Positions 61,668 to 64,000 of a stretch of DNA of 64,000 bases are shown here, piece after piece; the stretch's first letter is position 1; each line of letters begins with the position of its first letter. The position numbers and the translations under genes are program-made. Origin of the DNA: Burhinus oedicnemus (taxonomy: Eukaryota > Chordata > Aves > Charadriiformes > Burhinidae); NCBI GenBank assembly GCA_008921705.1, contig VFFE01007129.1, positions 191,504-255,503 of the forward strand, written 5' to 3'. The notes under the pieces were generated by a model that was not told where the DNA came from, did no database searches, and saw only the letters and a list, made by a program, of their open reading frames with translations.

Positions 61668-64000
61668 CCTTTTGATACCTAAAGGTGTGTGCCTCTGCTT
61701 TTCTGAGATCACGGGTGATTTTGTTTTGAGATTAGAATAAGATACAAAATGTTTGGAAAGATTGTCTGCGGGAAGCATGGAATGTCAATATAGTTCTGGG
61801 TTTGTTTTTTTTGAAGCAGTTAAGTATGGCTCATAAGCGGGCTATAAAGGAACTGTAACTGTTGCTGTTTGTATTGCAGTAGTTTACTGTTGATCAATTC
61901 TCAATTGAGATGTCTTTGTGTCAGGTGCTGTTTTATTAGGTGTAATAAAACAAAAGCATCTATCCAACTGCATTTATCTTAGAGTCTGAGAAATACCATG
62001 TAGGAGGAGGAAAGACCAGATAGTGTTGATAGTTTTGTATTTTTGCTATATCAGCAGCTAAATCCCATCATGGAAGCTTAATCTGAGCAAGTGCCCAGGC
62101 TCTCTATGTAATCAAAAGAGAGAGAAAAATGACCTTCTGGTGGTAGGTATCTGAATGTACGGCCATAACTCTCCCTACTGTGCCTGTCTCCTTTGGGATC
62201 TGAGTGGATGGGCATAAGGAGTCCTTGCCTGTACCTGCACAAGTCAAATGAGGGCTCCCTCCTGACGAGAGTACTGTGGGTGCTTAACATTTCCCTGGTA
62301 CTCTCCTGGATGTCAGCTAGAAAGGGACAGTTTGGGCGGTTTGTCAGATCTAGCTTGTAGATAAATGTGCAGTGTGTCCTAATTAGGAGTTTTATTTAAG
62401 GAATGTTAGTGATTTAACACCCCAATCTAATTACCCGTAAGCTTCTTGCTAATTTTGTAGTTAGCACTGGAGCAAGAGTTTTTATGGAAAATACACCCTC
62501 AAGGAAATCAGAACCACTAACTTCCAGTGCTTATAGAGAGCTTTATTTCTGTGACAATGTTCTGTAGAAAATGCCTATAAGGAAATAGTACTATTTGTTC
62601 TATTTTTACATGATGGCAAAGATAGATCTGTGTCAAGTGTTTACAAAAACCTATTATAGTCAGTTATCACAACCCAAATGACTTTGGCTTTAGAACATGC
62701 ATCTGTAGGATCGGATTCTGCTCAGATATTACCTAGTGGAGAAGGCATGCTCCAATCACTTTATACCACAGTTATCTTTGGCCTTCAAAGGGTGAGGAGC
62801 AGAACTTGGGGTGTAGCCGGGGTGTGCTGGCTGTGTCCACTTGCAGTTTGTAGCAGCCAAGGCAGCTTTGTATAAACATAGATGGTAAGGTACAACTTGG
62901 AGCAGCCATAAGCCCACTCTAAAATGTAGCGTGGCCTTACAAGGATAAAGCTGTTCATGTAGCTTGCTCCCAGGTAATCTATGTTGTGTATTTCAGTTGG
63001 ACGGAGAACCTGGTGGAGAATATCCTGGCCCATCAAGCAGGTGGTCATAGAAGTTTTCTTCTCAGAGAAGGTCTCTCAAGTGTTCTCTTAATTTCAATAA
63101 GCAGGCTTGCTTTTTTCAGAGATTGATAAATTTGACTAATTCTTAGTTCTGGAAGGCAGTTCATGCTTTGCAGAATGAAAACCTAATAATTTTCTCTCTT
63201 TAAACGCTCAGTTTTTAATGTTTTTGAAGAGGGTGAGCTTTGTAGCCAGTCTGGAGTAATATAAATAAGGTCTGTAGAGAGAGATCTGTTTATTAGTTTA
63301 ATAGATGTAGCTAGAAAAGAAACAAACAAGCTCTCAGGCTCAGAATACCTTATTCCCTTATTGGACTGATGAAGCAATTAAGCCTAAAAGCTTGTCACTT
63401 GTTTTTATTGCACAACAGTTGTAGCGGGCTTTTAAACTAATCTTTTCCTTGTTTGTAAAAGAAAATGGTTGATTTTTAGGAAGAGCTGCTGTATGCTTGG
63501 GGGGGCACTGAGCACGGGTATGTGTACTTAATGCAAAAACAGTCAGAGTTGCTTCAGCATGTGAGATTGTGCCCTGGGCTCACAATTCCTCAGTCCTGTC
63601 ACATCTCTTCCTTTCCCAGCAGGACATGCTCGTCTACATCCCAGTGTGCCAACACAGCCATATAAAGGAAGGGATACAAAAACACTGCAAGCTACTCTGC
63701 TCTGCTTCCACTTCCTACCGCAGATACTGTTTTTGATGTCAAGTGGCCCGGTACTTCCTTGACCCCTTTCACTATTTCTTGCTGAATGTGTTTTAGCGTC
63801 AAATAATTTGGCTCTCACTTTAGTCCCAGGTTCAAGTCTCCTGATTGTTCACACTGCATATATGCTAATTAATTCAGTATCCCTACCAGAGATAGAGAAG
63901 TAGTTCCTTCTGAAGAGGGGCAGGGGGGGAAAAAAGGCATTGTTGGCTGGCTAATTTGCTTCAAGGTCTGCTCTGGATGAACAGTACGGGTACAGACCCT

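Larger units (their letters stand above)
56711..64000 (+). other. Probable beginning of intron 1; simple repeats only
   Basis: G+C falls from the island edge to the local background by about 57.9 kb. No open frame above 119 codons and no protein motif is seen. The stretch holds several short tandem repeats, listed separately, and ordinary AT-rich sequence. It contains no recognised transposon, unlike the rest of the window, which fits the start of a first intron rich in regulatory DNA. The intron call depends on the donor at 56705. Confidence 0.45.

Noticed and set aside
1..64000. CRISPR arrays, bacterial operons, integrons or phage modules.
   Set aside because: No direct-repeat/spacer array, no compact gene arrangement and no prokaryotic signals. 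The repeats are those of a bird nuclear genome.

Overview
The window looks like a piece of a bird nuclear genome. It carries several copies of the CR1 non-LTR retrotransposon, including 3' ends closing on the short ATTCTATG-type tail. It also has LTRs of types I recognise as avian ERVL-like, an AT-rich intergenic background and one sharp CpG island. I see no bacterial-style gene organisation, no tRNA or rRNA, no CRISPR array and no intact host protein-coding gene. The species cannot be fixed from the sequence alone.

Layout: 0-9.7 kb is AT-rich non-coding sequence with two old CR1 fragments, at about 0.5 kb (- strand) and 5.6 kb (+ strand). At 9.7-12.1 kb lies the 3' part of an old endogenous retrovirus on the minus strand: a probable LTR followed by an env pseudogene with several stops. 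A 730-bp solo LTR on the + strand has inserted into it, flanked by a perfect 5-bp duplication CTTCA. A second LTR type sits at 16.5-17.2 kb (- strand). A two-phase hexanucleotide polypyrimidine repeat lies at 22.7-22.8 kb. A CR1 3' end with a 207-codon frame is at 24.4-25.1 kb. A second 730-bp LTR of the same family, in opposite orientation, is at 26.4-27.1 kb. Next to it are a degraded stretch resembling a hAT transposase (27.2-27.4 kb) and a third LTR type at 28.4-29.0 kb. A CR1 copy on the minus strand is at 33.0-33.8 kb. The longest transposon, a CR1 with most of ORF2 (endonuclease and reverse transcriptase), is at 43.1-45.9 kb. It is dead by nonsense and frameshift changes and by two altered endonuclease catalytic residues.

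The only feature that looks like part of a host gene is the CpG island at 56.1-56.7 kb. It ends in a strong splice donor (GAG|GTGAGT at 56704/56705) on the + strand. I read it as promoter plus first exon of a gene whose remaining exons lie beyond 64 kb, which would make 56.7-64 kb the start of intron 1. The gene cannot be named from this window.

The parts do not form a working system. The story is one of layered insertions, whose order can partly be read from nesting and decay. I found no convincing new biological system. The items most worth a second look are the env remnant with its unusual cysteine spacing, the inverted LTR pair, the CpG island first exon, the hAT-like fragment and two adjacent inverted repeats at 51.1 kb.
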